Positions 35,208 to 44,795 of a stretch of 64,000 nt of DNA are shown here, piece by piece. The notes beneath the pieces are model-generated. The model saw nothing but the letters and a program-made list of their open reading frames with translations. It had not been told where the DNA came from and did no database searches. The stretch comes from Hoeflea sp. IMCC20628. GTDB lineage: Bacteria; Pseudomonadota; Alphaproteobacteria; Rhizobiales; Rhizobiaceae. The position numbers and the translations under genes are program-made. Location: positions 59,421 through 123,420 of the forward strand of contig NZ_CP011481.1 of the NCBI RefSeq assembly GCF_001011155.1, read 5' to 3'. Position 1 is the stretch's first letter; each line of letters starts with the position of its first letter.

Positions 35208-37844
35208 CTATTTCTCTTTCAACGCATACGCGATCAGGTAATCGCCACGATTGGGGCTGTGGCGCGCGCCGGCGGCCTGAACAACGATTATTTGCCGATT
35301 GTTCTCGTCGGTGTAGGTGATCGGAACTGATTGGCTGCCGACAGGCAGGCGGCTTTTCCAGACAATATCACCCGTCTCGGTGTCGATGGCGCGCAGATAA
35401 TAGTCCTGCGTGCCGGCAAAGAAGCTGAGCCCCGGTTTGGTGGTCAACAACCCGCCCAGCGTAGGCATGCCGGTGTTGATCGGCAAGTAGGTCCTCAGTC
35501 CGAAGGGGCCGGTGTCTTCGGTCGTTCCCATGGGGATCTGCCATTTGATCTTCTGCGTCGCCAGATCGATGGCCGTCACGGTGCCAAAGGGCGGCTCGAA
35601 GCACGGGGTCGCGAAGAATTCCAGGATATTGTAGCCAATGAAGACCTGATAGGGCGTGCCGGCCATCGGGCCACCCTCGCTACCGCCGCTCAAATCCTTG
35701 CCGCCGGTGGTGTCCGTCTCAATCAGATGGGTCCGGTTCGGCCAGATCATGTTGTTCAAAACCAGCAGGTTTCGCGATTGGTCGAAGGATGCGCTGCCCC
35801 AGTTGAAGCCGCCGCCATTGCCGGGAAATTCGTAATAGACATCGGTGGAAGGTGGTGTCATCAGCCCGTCCCAACGGGTCTTCATGGTCCGGATGCGGCA
35901 GTAAAGATGATCAAACGGCGTCATGCCCCAGGACTTGTTTTCACTGAGAACGGAATCGTCCGACCCGATCGACGGCATGCCGGTCGAGAACGGCTGCGTT
36001 GGCGAATAATACTCGCCTCGGGCGCTTCCCTGCGGAACAGGCTGTTCTGTCACTTTGGTCAGCGGCGTGCCGTCACGCCGGTCAAGCACGAAGATTTCAC
36101 CGCGTTTTGTCAGCTGCACCACTGCTGGAACTGTGGTTCCGTCGGCTTTGGGGAAATCCACCAGCGCCGGTTGCGATGCCAGGTCATAATCCCAAAGGTC
36201 ATGGTGTGTTGTCTGGAAGTGCCAGACTTCTTTGCCGGTATCCAGATTGAGCGCAACAACTGACGAGGAATACTTGTTATCGCTATCGCTACGCTCGCCA
36301 CCCCAATAATCCGGTGTCGCATTGCCGGTGGGCAGGTAGACCATGTTGAGCTCGAGATCATAGGACATCGGCGCCCAGACATTTGGCGTGCCGCGTGTGT
36401 AGCTCTCACCCCTTGGCGGGTATGTATCGATTTTCGGATTGCCTGAATCCCAAGCCCATTCCAGAGCGCCCGTGATGGCATTATAGGCGCGCACAACACC
36501 CGGGGCTTCGCCCACGGAGCGGTTGTCCATCACCCAGCCACCAATAATAATCTTGTTGCCTGCAAGGATAGCGCCCGTCGTTGGCATATATTCGCCGGCA
36601 AAATAGCTGCCCATACCCTCATGCAGGTCGACAACACCGTCCTCACCAAAGCTTGTGCACAATTTGCCGTCGCTGGTGCGAATGCTCATCAAACGACCAT
36701 CGACCGTGGCCACAACAATACGCGGGCCGCAATCTTCGCTCACATCGGCAGTTTCATTGGAGTCAGCAACCGCGGCATTGGTGGTGCTGGCATTCGCGTC
36801 AGCGGTTTCCTCTTCTCCGTTGTCGCGCTTGCCTGCCTCGATTGATTGCTCGGCAACAGTGTCGCCGGCATTTGCAGCCAGATTGGCATCAATCTCCTTA
36901 GTGTTTGAGCCATCAGTCGCCCCCTCGGTCAGGATCTTCACATCAGGCGCGAAGCTTGATCCGGTAGTCTTCCGGTTTGCGGTGCCGGAAATGCCCCCGA
37001 TTTTGGCGTTGCCCGCAGCACCCGTGACAACAGCCGAATCGACGTAAGCGATCGAGCGGCACCGCAACCACAACGGCGCAGACGCATGGGGATTGAAGAC
37101 CCATTTTTCTTTGCCCGTCGTCCCGTCGAATGCGGTGACCACATTATTATACGCACAGTGAAACAGCGTCCCATCAGCATAAAGCGGGGTGTTCTGGTCC
37201 TCGTTCGCCAGAGCGGCGTCTGGAATTTGCCCGTGATGAGCCGTCCAGACAACTTCGAGATCGCCGACATTATCCTTGGTGATCTGGTCAAGCGGCGAAT
37301 ATCTGACGCCTTCGCCGGTTCTGCCCCATTCGCGCCACTCGCCACCCATTTCCGCGGTGGTTTCGGTCTCTTTGCCGGGGGTTATGGAAATATCATTTCG
37401 AACGATGCCATGCGGTTCGAGCATCTGCGCAAAAAATACGGCAAAGACCGCAATCAGCGCCAGACCACCGGTCACCGACAGGCGTGATCGCAGCGGCGTG
37501 ACCGTCCGGCCACGGAACAGCGGCACCGACAGCAGAACGGCAATGGCAATCACCAGCGGCGCTGCGGTCCGGGGGACCCAGCCCCAGAAATTCAAGCCGG
37601 TGTCGTAATAGGTCCAGCAGACCGTGAAGATAAAGGTGGCGAGGTAGATGACGACGCCCAGAATCCTGCCCAAAAAGATCAGAACGCCACTGGCTACAAG
37701 CCCCAAACCGGCAATGACGTAATACCAGGAGCCCCCCAGAGACATCAGATAGGCGCCGCCCACCAGCAAATAGAGGCCAGCCAAAAGCGCAACGGCACCC
37801 AGAGCACGCAAGGCCCAGTGTGGTTTCATCTGCTCGGATGTCAT
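35208..37844 (-). CDS. gcd: membrane-bound PQQ-dependent dehydrogenase (glucose/quinate/shikimate family)
   Basis: 878 aa. Five hydrophobic N-terminal helices (residues ~10-135) anchor it in the inner membrane, and a periplasmic eight-bladed PQQ propeller follows. Typical segments are EWREWGRTGEGVRYSPLDQI, 'GTPNVWAPMSYDLELNMVYL' and 'HHDLWDYDLASQPALVDFP'. It passes electrons to ubiquinone. An acidic, low-complexity insert of about 110 residues (roughly 275-385, rich in Asn, Thr, Asp, Glu) sits between two cysteines in an early blade, making it longer than the usual ~800 aa. The sugar specificity is not certain. Confidence 0.88.
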   Translation of the reverse strand: MTSEQMKPHWALRALGAVALLAGLYLLVGGAYLMSLGGSWYYVIAGLGLVASGVLIFLGRILGVVIYLATFIFTVCWTYYDTGLNFWGWVPRTAAPLVIAIAVLLSVPLFRGRTVTPLRSRLSVTGGLALIAVFAVFFAQMLEPHGIVRNDISITPGKETETTAEMGGEWREWGRTGEGVRYSPLDQITKDNVGDLEVVWTAHHGQIPDAALANEDQNTPLYADGTLFHCAYNNVVTAFDGTTGKEKWVFNPHASAPLWLRCRSIAYVDSAVVTGAAGNAKIGGISGTANRKTTGSSFAPDVKILTEGATDGSNTKEIDANLAANAGDTVAEQSIEAGKRDNGEEETADANASTTNAAVADSNETADVSEDCGPRIVVATVDGRLMSIRTSDGKLCTSFGEDGVVDLHEGMGSYFAGEYMPTTGAILAGNKIIIGGWVMDNRSVGEAPGVVRAYNAITGALEWAWDSGNPKIDTYPPRGESYTRGTPNVWAPMSYDLELNMVYLPTGNATPDYWGGERSDSDNKYSSSVVALNLDTGKEVWHFQTTHHDLWDYDLASQPALVDFPKADGTTVPAVVQLTKRGEIFVLDRRDGTPLTKVTEQPVPQGSARGEYYSPTQPFSTGMPSIGSDDSVLSENKSWGMTPFDHLYCRIRTMKTRWDGLMTPPSTDVYYEFPGNGGGFNWGSASFDQSRNLLVLNNMIWPNRTHLIETDTTGGKDLSGGSEGGPMAGTPYQVFIGYNILEFFATPCFEPPFGTVTAIDLATQKIKWQIPMGTTEDTGPFGLRTYLPINTGMPTLGGLLTTKPGLSFFAGTQDYYLRAIDTETGDIVWKSRLPVGSQSVPITYTDENNRQIIVVQAAGARHSPNRGDYLIAYALKEK

Positions 37845-38374
37845 AGGAAATACCTTGATCTGGAATCATCATATGTTCGAATAATTTCAAGAACCTAACA
37901 TCCTGATCCCTTCAATAATACGGCTTTCTCATAAACGTTGGGGGTCGGGGCGGTATACTTTGCCTCCTCCGGACACGATCCGGAATGTACGTCGGTTGAG
38001 CGTGGGAGGATGGTTGAGCCAATTTGCTGGTCATAGCCAGGATCAGGGAGGGATCGATTTGTTGAGTAAACCGGCGTTGGGGGCTCGCTGGGTGTAACCG
38101 CCTTGCAAACCGGAAACCGGCCAGTTTGCAGCCGAGCCCAGAAGCAAAGTGGTTTGCTAACGATCTGGTATGACCTAGAGGCTATACCGGATTCCGCTGC
38201 TCATTGTGCGATCGGTACCACTCTGCCGATTTCACCTGAGAGCGGCTCATCGACATTTCCATTGTGATGAGCTCTTGCCCTGGAAAAATTCCTGCTCTTT
38301 TTGGCCCATAATCGGGGAGCGCCTCATGGGAAAGACAAGCCAGGGCCGAAGAAAATATGAGGCAAGGAGCCGAC
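37845..38374. other. intergenic region between PQQ dehydrogenase and MarC genes
   Basis: 530 bases between divergent genes, with no frame having both a ribosome site and a plausible protein. It must contain the promoters for both genes. I could not fix individual promoter elements with confidence. Confidence 0.45.
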
Positions 38375-39007
38375 ATGGACTACGCTGAACTGACGAAAGC
38401 CTTTGGGGCATTCTTTGCAATCATGAATCCTTTTGTAAACCTGCCGATGTTTCTGGCGCTCACGGCAGATTTTACGGTGACTCAACAGCGCGAGCTGGCT
38501 GCGAAAGTTGCACTTTTCTCTGCTGCCATGTGCGTGGTAATTCTTTTCGCAGGCCAACAGATCATTGATTTTTTCGGCATTAGTGTCGATCAGTTTCGCA
38601 TCGCCGGTGGTGTGGTGCTGGCACATATCGCCTGGACGATGTTGAACGGTAATAGCGTTTCCTCGCATCATGGTACTGAAAAAGAGCAGGACCACATGCA
38701 GGAACTGTCCGGACTTGCCTTCTATCCCATTACGTTTCCAATGATCGTCGGTCCGGGAACCATCGCAACGCTGATCATCTACACTGGACACGCCAAGGGA
38801 TTTGAAGACCTGATCGCCATCGGCGGGATTGTTGGAGGCATTCTGGCAATGCTGTTTGTCGTGTTCTTTTTTGCGGCCTTTTTCGGCAAAGCCCTCAGCG
38901 ACACGATGCGGGTGATCATGTCGCGTCTTATGGGCATGATCCTGTTGGCGATCGCTGTGGAGATGATCATGGTCGGGACGAAGGCTGTTCTTCCGGGGCT
39001 CGCCTGA
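38375..39007 (+). CDS. MarC/UPF0056 family integral membrane protein
   Basis: 210 aa with six predicted helices. 'FGAFFAIMNPFVNLPMFLAL' near the start and 'YPITFPMIVGPGTIATLIIY' in the middle are signature segments of the MarC family (NP-x-G-x-x-P/PGTI types). The family's transport role is not established. ATG 38375 follows AAGGAG at a good distance and is preferred over the upstream ATG 38357. Confidence 0.88.
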   Translation: MDYAELTKAFGAFFAIMNPFVNLPMFLALTADFTVTQQRELAAKVALFSAAMCVVILFAGQQIIDFFGISVDQFRIAGGVVLAHIAWTMLNGNSVSSHHGTEKEQDHMQELSGLAFYPITFPMIVGPGTIATLIIYTGHAKGFEDLIAIGGIVGGILAMLFVVFFFAAFFGKALSDTMRVIMSRLMGMILLAIAVEMIMVGTKAVLPGLA

Positions 39008-39036
39008 AAGCAGGCGTGCCCAGCCTTGAGCACGAC

Positions 39037-39342
39037 CTACATCCGCATGCCAAGATTGCCGATAATCCAGATCGTACCGCCCGCCATGATGACGAGAAGC
39101 AGGACGGAAAACAAAATCAACTGCAGGTCCTCGCGCTTCTGACGGCGCAGGTCGATATGCAGAAAGAACCGCAGTTGCACCACAAATTGTGCGAGGCCAC
39201 AGCCCCCCAGAACGATGAGGGTTGCGAGAGGGCTCAGGTCTCCCCGCAGGACCAAGGCAAACGGCACAAGCGTCAGCACAAGCGCCAGTCCGAAGCCGGT
39301 CAGATACCCGCGCACTTCCTGTTGATAGTTCGGTTCACTCAT
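39037..39342 (-). CDS. cyoD: cytochrome bo3-type ubiquinol oxidase subunit IV
   Basis: 101 aa, three membrane helices. 'QQEVRGYLTGFGLALVLTLV' and 'LAQFVVQLRFFLHID' are typical of CyoD. It starts at ATG 39342, overlapping the cyoC stop as TGATG. Last gene of the cyoABCD operon; no cyoE (haem O synthase) gene follows in the window. Confidence 0.9.
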   Translation of the reverse strand: MSEPNYQQEVRGYLTGFGLALVLTLVPFALVLRGDLSPLATLIVLGGCGLAQFVVQLRFFLHIDLRRQKREDLQLILFSVLLLVIMAGGTIWIIGNLGMRM

Positions 39343-39968
39343 CACGCCAGCGCTCCCAGATAGACGATTGTAAAAATCCCGATCCAGATCAGGTCAAGAA
39401 AGTGCCAGAACAGGCCGAGACGCAAAATCCGTGTCTTGACCAGCTGAACCAGCCCGAAGACGCGCATCTGGATCAGCATGATCATGATCCACAGGCATCC
39501 GATGGCGACATGGGCACCATGAAGCGGCACCAGCCCCCAGAACGCAGACAGAAATCCGCTGCGCGATGGAACAGCACCGATATCGATCATGTGCGCGAAA
39601 TCCCGCACTTCAAGCGACAAGAATCCGATACCAAGCAGGAGTGTGACGGAAAGCCAAACAGTAATCGCCGCCTTTCCTCGCTCAAATCGCATCGCCAGTG
39701 ACGCCATGCCAAATGTCAAGCTGCTGGTGAGCAAGACCATCGTTTGAATGAAAATACTGGTCAGGTCATAGGCTTCTTTTGGTCCCGGACCACCAGCCAT
39801 CCCCATCGGGTTGGCCATTGTAACGTAGGTCGCGAACATAAGGCCAAAGATGATGAGATCGCTCATCAGAAAGACCCAAAAGCCGAAGGCCAGTTTTTCT
39901 GCACGTTCGTGCGCTTCGCCGTGACGCGGCCCGAGGTTAAGACCAGGGTGAAGGACTGGCGTTTTCAT
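39342..39968 (-). CDS. cyoC: cytochrome bo3-type ubiquinol oxidase subunit III
   Basis: 208 aa, five helices. 'LAFGFWVFLMSDLIIFGLMF' and 'GLVPLHGAHVAIGCLWIMIM' are characteristic of the haem-copper oxidase subunit III (CyoC group). Its ATG overlaps the end of cyoB by four bases. Confidence 0.92.
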   Translation of the reverse strand: MKTPVLHPGLNLGPRHGEAHERAEKLAFGFWVFLMSDLIIFGLMFATYVTMANPMGMAGGPGPKEAYDLTSIFIQTMVLLTSSLTFGMASLAMRFERGKAAITVWLSVTLLLGIGFLSLEVRDFAHMIDIGAVPSRSGFLSAFWGLVPLHGAHVAIGCLWIMIMLIQMRVFGLVQLVKTRILRLGLFWHFLDLIWIGIFTIVYLGALA

Positions 39969-42073
39969 TGTCCGGCTCCCACGAATGTCGGTGGTTCAAG
40001 CCTGGCTAGCCCTCGATTTGCACTGCTTGTCTCCGCGTCGCGCGTGATCGGCGCTGCGGCGTGAACCTGCGCAAGCCAGGCCCGATGCTCGGCCGCTATT
40101 TTGTCCGCAGGGATGACATGGGTGGTCGACAAGACAAATGTGCGGGCGAGGAAAGCGACGACGATAACCCCCGTGGCAAGGATTGCCAGCCACCAGATGT
40201 AGAACACCAGCGCCAGCCCCAGAAGCGTCGATGCGACACAGACAATCATGCCAAGTGAAGTGTTGTTCGGCATCTCGATGTCTTCGTAGGCATCAGGCTC
40301 CTGATAGGCACGCCCCTTGGCTTTGGCATCGGCGAAATCGTCCCGGTCCTCGACTTGCGGCAGGACGGCAAAATTGTAATGCGGCGGCGGCGATGCGGTC
40401 GCCCATTCCAGAGTGCGGCCGTTCCACGGATCGCCCAACGGCACCGCCAGGCTTTGCTTTTCCCGGACGCTGACCCGGAGCTGGATCAGCAGCGATCCGA
40501 GGGCCGACACGATCAACACTGCCCCGAACAGTGCAACAAGCATCAGCGGCGTAAAGGCCGGGTCGGTGAAACTCGCCGAACGGCGCGGCATTCCCATAAA
40601 CCCCAGGGCATAGAGCGGGAAAAACGTGAAGGAGAAGCCGAAAATCCAGAACAAGGCAGTCGCCCGACCCCATCCTTCATGCAGGCGAAACCCGAAAGCT
40701 TTTGGGAACCAGTAATGATATCCCGACATCAGACCAAAAACGACGCCAGGAATGATGACGTTGTGGAAATGAGCCACGAGGAACAGGGTGTTGTGGACCT
40801 GAAAACTGATCGTCGGATTGGCAAGCATGACGCCCGTCAGTCCTCCAATCACGAACAGGTAGAAAAAACCGAGAGCATAGATCATCGGCACAGTCATCCG
40901 GATACGACCACGGAAAATGGTCGCCATCCAGTCATAGATCTTGACGCCGGTCGGCACCGCAATGAACATGGACGCAATGCCAAAGACGATGTTCACATTT
41001 GCGCTTTGCCCCATGGTGAAGAAGTGATGCAGCCAGACTGTGAAGCTCAACACGGCAATTGCCATCGTTGCATAGACCAGCGAATTGTAGCCGTAGAGCC
41101 GCTTGCCTGAAAACGTCGAGATGGTCTCGGAAAACACGCCATAGGCGGGGATCACCAGCAGGTAGACCTCCGGATGACCAAACAACCAGAACAGGTTGAC
41201 GTAGTTCATCATGTTTCCACCAAGGTCATTGGTGAAGAAGTGGAAATCAAGGTAGCGGTCTGCAGCCAGCATTAGCGCAGCCACGGTCAGCGGCGGCAAT
41301 GCATAAATCATGATGATCGCCGCACAAAGTATCGTCCAGGTAAACAGCGGCATCCGGAACATGCTCATTCCCGGCGCACGTTCCTTAAAAATCGTGACCG
41401 CGAAGTTGATCCCCGACAGCGTGGTCCCAATTCCGGCGAGAGCAACCGACCAGATCCAGTAATCCGGCCCCGGACCAGGATTGAAATCATAGCCTGTATA
41501 GGGGGGATATGCGGACCAGCCGCCGGTCGAAAACTGCCCGAGAAGAAGACTGATCATCACCAGAGCCGCGCCAGTCGCCGTCAGCCCCAGAGAGATCTGG
41601 TTCATAACCGGGAACGACATGTCACGCGCACCGATCTGCAGCGGCATGATGTAGTTGGCGAGACCGACGATCAGCGGCATAGCCACGAAAAAGATCATGA
41701 TCGTGCCGTGGGTGCTGAACAATTCGGAGAAGTGTTCCGGCGTAAGGAAACCGCCATTCAATCCGAACGCCTGCTGGGTTCGCATCACCGCACCTTCAAG
41801 CACCCCGCGCGCCAGCATCACCAGCGCCAGAACAATATACATAATGCCGATCCGCTTGTGATCGACGCTAGTCAGCCAGTCACGCCACAGCGCGCGCCAG
41901 GCACCAAGCCAGGTGATGAGCGCAATCACCGCAATAGCGCCGATGATGACAACCATCGCCGCGCCTGCGCCGACCATTTCGCTGACCGTTGGATTTTCAA
42001 GGGCCGGCAGAATAGGCAATGAAGAAACGCCAAGTCGGCCCAAAAGCCAGTGTACGGGCTGGTCGGGGGTCAT
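39965..42073 (-). CDS. cyoB: cytochrome bo3-type ubiquinol oxidase subunit I
   Basis: 702 aa, about 14 to 15 helices. Haem-copper oxidase motifs: 'FSTHGTIMIFFVAMPLIVGL' (low-spin haem His), 'WLFGHPEVYLLVIPAYGVFS' (CuB His and cross-linked Tyr), HHFFTMG and 'FLVAHFHNVIIPGVVFG'. The catalytic subunit reduces O2 and pumps protons using ubiquinol. It starts one base inside the cyoA stop region. Confidence 0.95.
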   Translation of the reverse strand: MTPDQPVHWLLGRLGVSSLPILPALENPTVSEMVGAGAAMVVIIGAIAVIALITWLGAWRALWRDWLTSVDHKRIGIMYIVLALVMLARGVLEGAVMRTQQAFGLNGGFLTPEHFSELFSTHGTIMIFFVAMPLIVGLANYIMPLQIGARDMSFPVMNQISLGLTATGAALVMISLLLGQFSTGGWSAYPPYTGYDFNPGPGPDYWIWSVALAGIGTTLSGINFAVTIFKERAPGMSMFRMPLFTWTILCAAIIMIYALPPLTVAALMLAADRYLDFHFFTNDLGGNMMNYVNLFWLFGHPEVYLLVIPAYGVFSETISTFSGKRLYGYNSLVYATMAIAVLSFTVWLHHFFTMGQSANVNIVFGIASMFIAVPTGVKIYDWMATIFRGRIRMTVPMIYALGFFYLFVIGGLTGVMLANPTISFQVHNTLFLVAHFHNVIIPGVVFGLMSGYHYWFPKAFGFRLHEGWGRATALFWIFGFSFTFFPLYALGFMGMPRRSASFTDPAFTPLMLVALFGAVLIVSALGSLLIQLRVSVREKQSLAVPLGDPWNGRTLEWATASPPPHYNFAVLPQVEDRDDFADAKAKGRAYQEPDAYEDIEMPNNTSLGMIVCVASTLLGLALVFYIWWLAILATGVIVVAFLARTFVLSTTHVIPADKIAAEHRAWLAQVHAAAPITRDAETSSANRGLARLEPPTFVGAGQ

Positions 42074-43050
42074 TAGTTTGCTCCTGCTGCCGCCGCCGGG
42101 TTATATCCCGGGGCGCCGGGCTGTAAGGTGGAAGGTACGGCAGTGCCTTGGGTATACCGGCCCAGCACCGTGGCAAAGAACGCCGGTTCGACCTCACTGA
42201 AATAGAGCACGCCCTCCGGCATCTTCGGCGAGCCAAGCGTGTCATGCGCTTGCGCGCCCGTCGACGCGGCGGCCAGACGGTCATAGATCGCCGCGTCCAG
42301 CTTGATGCCATTGGCCTTCACCTTTGCCACCCAGATAGCAAAGTCCCCGGAGGTCATCGCAAGCGCCTCGAATTTCTGCTTGGTGAAACCGGTGCCGTTG
42401 AACTGCGTGTTCTCACCCGCAAAGCGGCCGGTTTCATCCGCCATGATATGCAGCTTGGTTCGCATGCCGGGCATGGCATAAATCTGCCCCGCCAGCGCCG
42501 GGATCATCAGTGACTGCATCACCGTATCCGTGGTCAGGTCCATCGCCACCGACGCGCCGAAAGGGAAAGCCAGTTCGTTGACCGTGGCGATGCCAAGATC
42601 GGGGTAGATGAACAGCCATTTCCAGTCGAGCCCCACCACCTGCACATTTACCTGTGCTTCAGCAGATGCGATGGGTTTGTAAGGATCAAGCGCGTGTGTG
42701 CTTTTCCAAAGGTGGGTCGACAGCACGGCGACGATCACAAACGGCCCGCCCCACATGACCAGATCGAGCCAACCGGAAAACTCCCAGTCCGGCGTATAGC
42801 GCGCCTTCTTGTTGCGATATCGATAACGCCAGAACATCAATGGCACCAGAATGAAGACCGGCAGGATCGCAATCATTGTCCAGGCCACGACTTCGAGCAT
42901 GTGGGCGCGCTGTGCGGCGGCAATAGGCCCGCCCGGATCGAGGAAACTGTTGCGTTGATCACTGCATCCCGAGAGCAGAAAAAGCATCAGGCAACCAGAA
43001 ACCAGCCGGTGCCGTGCTGAAAAAACAAATTGGAGTATTATCGCTCTCAC
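42073..43050 (-). CDS. cyoA: cytochrome bo3-type ubiquinol oxidase subunit II
   Basis: 325 aa. Lipoprotein signal with lipobox LLSGC near residues 25-29, two membrane helices, then a cupredoxin-like domain ('VNVQVVGLDWKWLFIYPDLG') lacking CuA ligands, as in quinol oxidases. The start is GTG 43050. First gene of the operon. It could form a respiratory chain with the PQQ dehydrogenase encoded nearby, both using ubiquinone. Confidence 0.9.
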   Translation of the reverse strand: MRAIILQFVFSARHRLVSGCLMLFLLSGCSDQRNSFLDPGGPIAAAQRAHMLEVVAWTMIAILPVFILVPLMFWRYRYRNKKARYTPDWEFSGWLDLVMWGGPFVIVAVLSTHLWKSTHALDPYKPIASAEAQVNVQVVGLDWKWLFIYPDLGIATVNELAFPFGASVAMDLTTDTVMQSLMIPALAGQIYAMPGMRTKLHIMADETGRFAGENTQFNGTGFTKQKFEALAMTSGDFAIWVAKVKANGIKLDAAIYDRLAAASTGAQAHDTLGSPKMPEGVLYFSEVEPAFFATVLGRYTQGTAVPSTLQPGAPGYNPAAAAGAN

Positions 43051-43272
43051 CGCTTCGTAACCTTTTCGTTCTTCACGTAGGTTCCATTTTCAACGGAAAA
43101 CCTGCGGCCATAGACACGTCGACACTTGAGTTCCGCCAAAGCAAGGATCTTGGGTCCGGCAACCTCATGAAGGTCTGCATGCAGCCTTGCCAAATCGGGC
43201 GCAATTGCCCGGGCTTTGTCGATGTCCGCACCTTAGCCGATTGAAAATACAGCCATTACACGGGAATATATC

Positions 43273-43291
43273 TAGGTATGGGGGATACCTA
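43273..43291. promoter_or_regulatory. 7-5-7 dyad in the cyoA-43525 intergenic region
   Basis: TAGGTAT-GGGGG-ATACCTA is a perfect inverted repeat, a likely regulator-binding site. The surrounding 43051-43524 contains no convincing gene. It shares the string GGGGATACC with the dyad region at 47096 when that is read on the minus strand. Confidence 0.45.
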
Positions 43292-43524
43292 TCGGATTGG
43301 CAACGAATGAATTGGGGAGACTTGTTTGACGGTCTTCATCAGTCTGCAGAACTCTGTAGCTCAGTAATCCCGCTTCTACCGGCTAGGTCTCCCTCTCTCT
43401 CCTAAACAATCACTGCATTTGCTCCAGAGGCGTCGATATATATACAGTCAGACAATTGGGTGGCCAGCCCAGCCTTCCAAAAGGTGGGTTTTACCGAGCC
43501 GATAAACAAAGGACATATTTCAGA

Positions 43525-43956
43525 ATGAAAACCACTATAACCGCATTGTTTCTGTGTCTGGCTACAACGGCTGCCGCCAAAGCCGAGTTCGTCAACAGGG
43601 GCGATTTGTACGCAGCCTGTATCGGATATCAAAACACAAAGTGGAAAGACAGTGAGAAGGGCAACTTGAATTATCTCACCGAGACCAAGCTCAAGCAGCT
43701 AGACCCTTACAATTTTGATGCGACAAAACAGCGGTGCGACTGTACCGTCACGGCAGCTTTTCAAACTCTGTCTGACGAGACCATTGAAGCCTACATTCAA
43801 GCGCTGAATGAAAATGGCGACGGGATCATCCTGAAGAACGAAAAAGCAGCAGCAGAATTCAAAAAGGCGGATATGCTGGATAAAACAATTGCATGCGGCG
43901 AGAAGAGCATCGCCGCATCCGGGTTTGACAAGAAATTGATCGAACTTTCGAAGTGA
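43525..43956 (+). CDS. small secreted protein of unknown function
   Basis: 143 aa with a clear signal peptide (MKTTITALFLCLATTAAAKA, cleavage near AEF). The mature part is charged and contains four cysteines (AACIGY, RCDCTV, IACGEK) likely to form disulphides in the periplasm. The Cys spacing is loosely like Rap1a/Tai-type immunity proteins, but I cannot assign a family. ATG 43525 is chosen because the signal peptide starts there. A truncated IS lies downstream. Confidence 0.65.
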   Translation: MKTTITALFLCLATTAAAKAEFVNRGDLYAACIGYQNTKWKDSEKGNLNYLTETKLKQLDPYNFDATKQRCDCTVTAAFQTLSDETIEAYIQALNENGDGIILKNEKAAAEFKKADMLDKTIACGEKSIAASGFDKKLIELSK

Positions 43957-44221
43957 ACCCGCGCCTGCGCGATGCTCATGCTCTCTGGCCTGCGTTTATA
44001 AAGTCTGTGAAAACAAAGGATCGTAGTGGCCATGAGCTTCGTCCGAGCCGGACCTCACTCGCCACATGCCGCCCTTTCTGGTCAGGATAGAGCTACAAGA
44101 CGAACTGCTCAAACCTTAGGTACTGATACCTCTGGTGATATCTTTTGCAATGTCTGCTTGAGGAGCGGTGAGGCTGGTCCCTGTGGCCGAGTTGGGGGCG
44201 CATTCCCGCCCGGCTCGTTTG

Positions 44222-44791
44222 GGGCTGGGAATTCTCCGCCCGGTTATTCAATCCCTTGTGCGAACGGTGTTCGACGCCGGGCATGATGTCGCGTTTGGCC
44301 GCGCCGTAGGATCCGAATTTGTGGATGATCATCACACGGCGTGCTTGACCCTGTCCTTTCAGAAGCTTTCGCATCAGACGTTTGGCGGCCTTGGTGTTAC
44401 GGCGGGTCTGCACCGGAACATCGAGAACGAAGCCATCCTGATCGACGGCCTGCCACAGCCAGTGCTTCTTGCCGCCTATGTTGATGACGACTTCATCGAG
44501 ATACCATTTGTCGGCAAGCTTTCCGGCGGACCGCTGCCGGATTTCATTGGCAAAGTGCCAACCGAATTTCTCGGCCCAAAGGCAGACTGTCTGGTGCGAG
44601 ACAATGATCCCGCGCGCCGCCAGTAAGTCCTCGACCATCCGCAAGCTGAGCGGGAAACGAAGATAAAGCCAGACGGCATGAGCAATCACTTCAGCTGGGA
44701 ACTGGTGGCGGCGATAAAGGGGATCACGAACGGTTTGGGTCATGCCGCAAAATCGCAAAGGCCAATCGCCGCGGGTTAACGTTACGATGCC
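44222..44791 (-). pseudogene. IS6-family element (copy C), 3'-truncated transposase
   Basis: The transposase starts at ATG 44743 (MTQTVRDPLYRRHQFPAEVI) and runs through DKWYLDEVVINIGGKKHWL and 'RSHKGLNNRAENS'. It then diverges into unrelated sequence near 44222, losing the last ~60 residues. The 5' end of the element has the terminal repeat GGCATCGTAACGTTAAC, ending at 44791. It sits five bases beyond the stop codon of the autotransporter gene. The stretch 43957-44221 holds nothing recognisable. Confidence 0.75.
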
Positions 44792-44795
44792 ACAA

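Noticed and set aside
35331..36263. 310-codon plus-strand frame
   Set aside because: Antisense to the PQQ dehydrogenase gene; no ribosome site or domain.
40355..41110. 251-codon plus-strand frame
   Set aside because: Entirely antisense to cyoB, with His/Arg/Glu-rich composition typical of shadows of membrane-protein genes.
43340..43390. Transfer RNA-like string (ctctgtagctcagtaatcccgc)
   Set aside because: It contains a D-loop-like TAGCTCAG, but no acceptor stem or T-loop can be drawn around it.
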